DNA from: Moorena sp. SS36440bin_2
GTDB lineage: Bacteria; Cyanobacteriota; Cyanobacteriia; Cyanobacteriales; Coleofasciculaceae
NCBI GenBank assembly: GCA_011524395.1
Contig: WTKN01000132.1
Location: 1-36,358, forward strand
Direction: 5' to 3'
DNA length: 36,358 nt
A model generated the notes under the pieces. The model searched no databases and was not told the origin of the DNA. It saw nothing but the letters and a program-made list of their open reading frames with translations. Made by a program: the position numbers and the translations under genes. Below, piece by piece: positions 36,304 through 36,358 of the stretch (the stretch's first letter is position 1; every line of letters starts with the position of its first letter).

Positions 36304-36358
36304 GCTAGCGCATTTTGGTCAAGCTTTCAGTCTTATCCAAAAACATCTCGGTGAAAAT

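Larger units (their letters stand above)
35778..36358. other. Repeat-rich region upstream of clpC
   Basis: 581 bases to the window end. It holds GC-rich palindromic repeats (35940-36005 and 36165-36190), a 14-base tandem pair (36036-36063) and a 16-unit heptad array (36192-36303). The 80-codon minus-strand frame at 35799-36041 runs through the palindromes and looks non-coding. The clpC promoter must lie here. Confidence 0.55.

Overview
The window looks like chromosomal DNA of a filamentous marine-type cyanobacterium, most likely Moorena/Moorea or a close relative. Seen directly: frequent GCGATCGC (HIP1) octamers inside genes, long AT-rich intergenic regions full of heptanucleotide tandem repeats and palindromes, and typical cyanobacterial proteins (GUN4 domain, AAA_35-type ATPases, ClpC, NfeD-like, Uma2, a DUF6888/DUF6887-type pair). 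The genus is a guess from the repeat style; the phylum is secure. No tRNA, rRNA or CRISPR array was found.

Layout. 1-386: interspersed-repeat block and a small conserved-looking gene. 845-2452: secreted TPR protein facing a 51-residue membrane protein. 2648-6576: a translationally coupled pair of AAA-like ATPases, an HTH-AAA protein followed by an AAA-TM-helical-GUN4 protein, which is the best candidate here for a little-described signalling or conflict module. 6659-9780: FHA protein and a CtaA-like copper P-type ATPase, both on the minus strand. 9993-11450: solitary TnpB that keeps its RuvC residues but has no zinc-finger cysteines. 12101-14760: two peptidoglycan hydrolases in tandem (M15 peptidase, then amidase plus glucosaminidase). 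14836-16446: CPBP membrane protease. 16677-18485: tandem histidine phosphatase and acylphosphatase. 18630-19398: PII-like protein and J-domain protein, convergent. 20013-21188: aspartate aminotransferase. 21297-22334: HTH protein and NfeD-like protein. 22754-26254: sugar porter and a secreted M48 protease, convergent. 27144-28619: orphan sensor histidine kinase. 28924-29342: DUF6888-like gene with a decayed DUF6887-like partner carrying three in-frame stops. 29483-31617: VOC, Uma2, LapA-like and a coiled-coil membrane protein. 32107-35777: clpC then aroB on the minus strand, where ClpC has a much shortened M-domain. 35778-36358: repeat-rich end.

Most genes are housekeeping or stress functions (copper handling, cell-wall turnover, proteolysis, shikimate and aspartate metabolism) in short units of one or two genes, often convergent with stem-loops between them. 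The intergenic DNA is as informative as the genes: at least nine arrays with a 7- or 14-base period but different unit sequences recur between genes, together with MITE-like elements with terminal inverted repeats.
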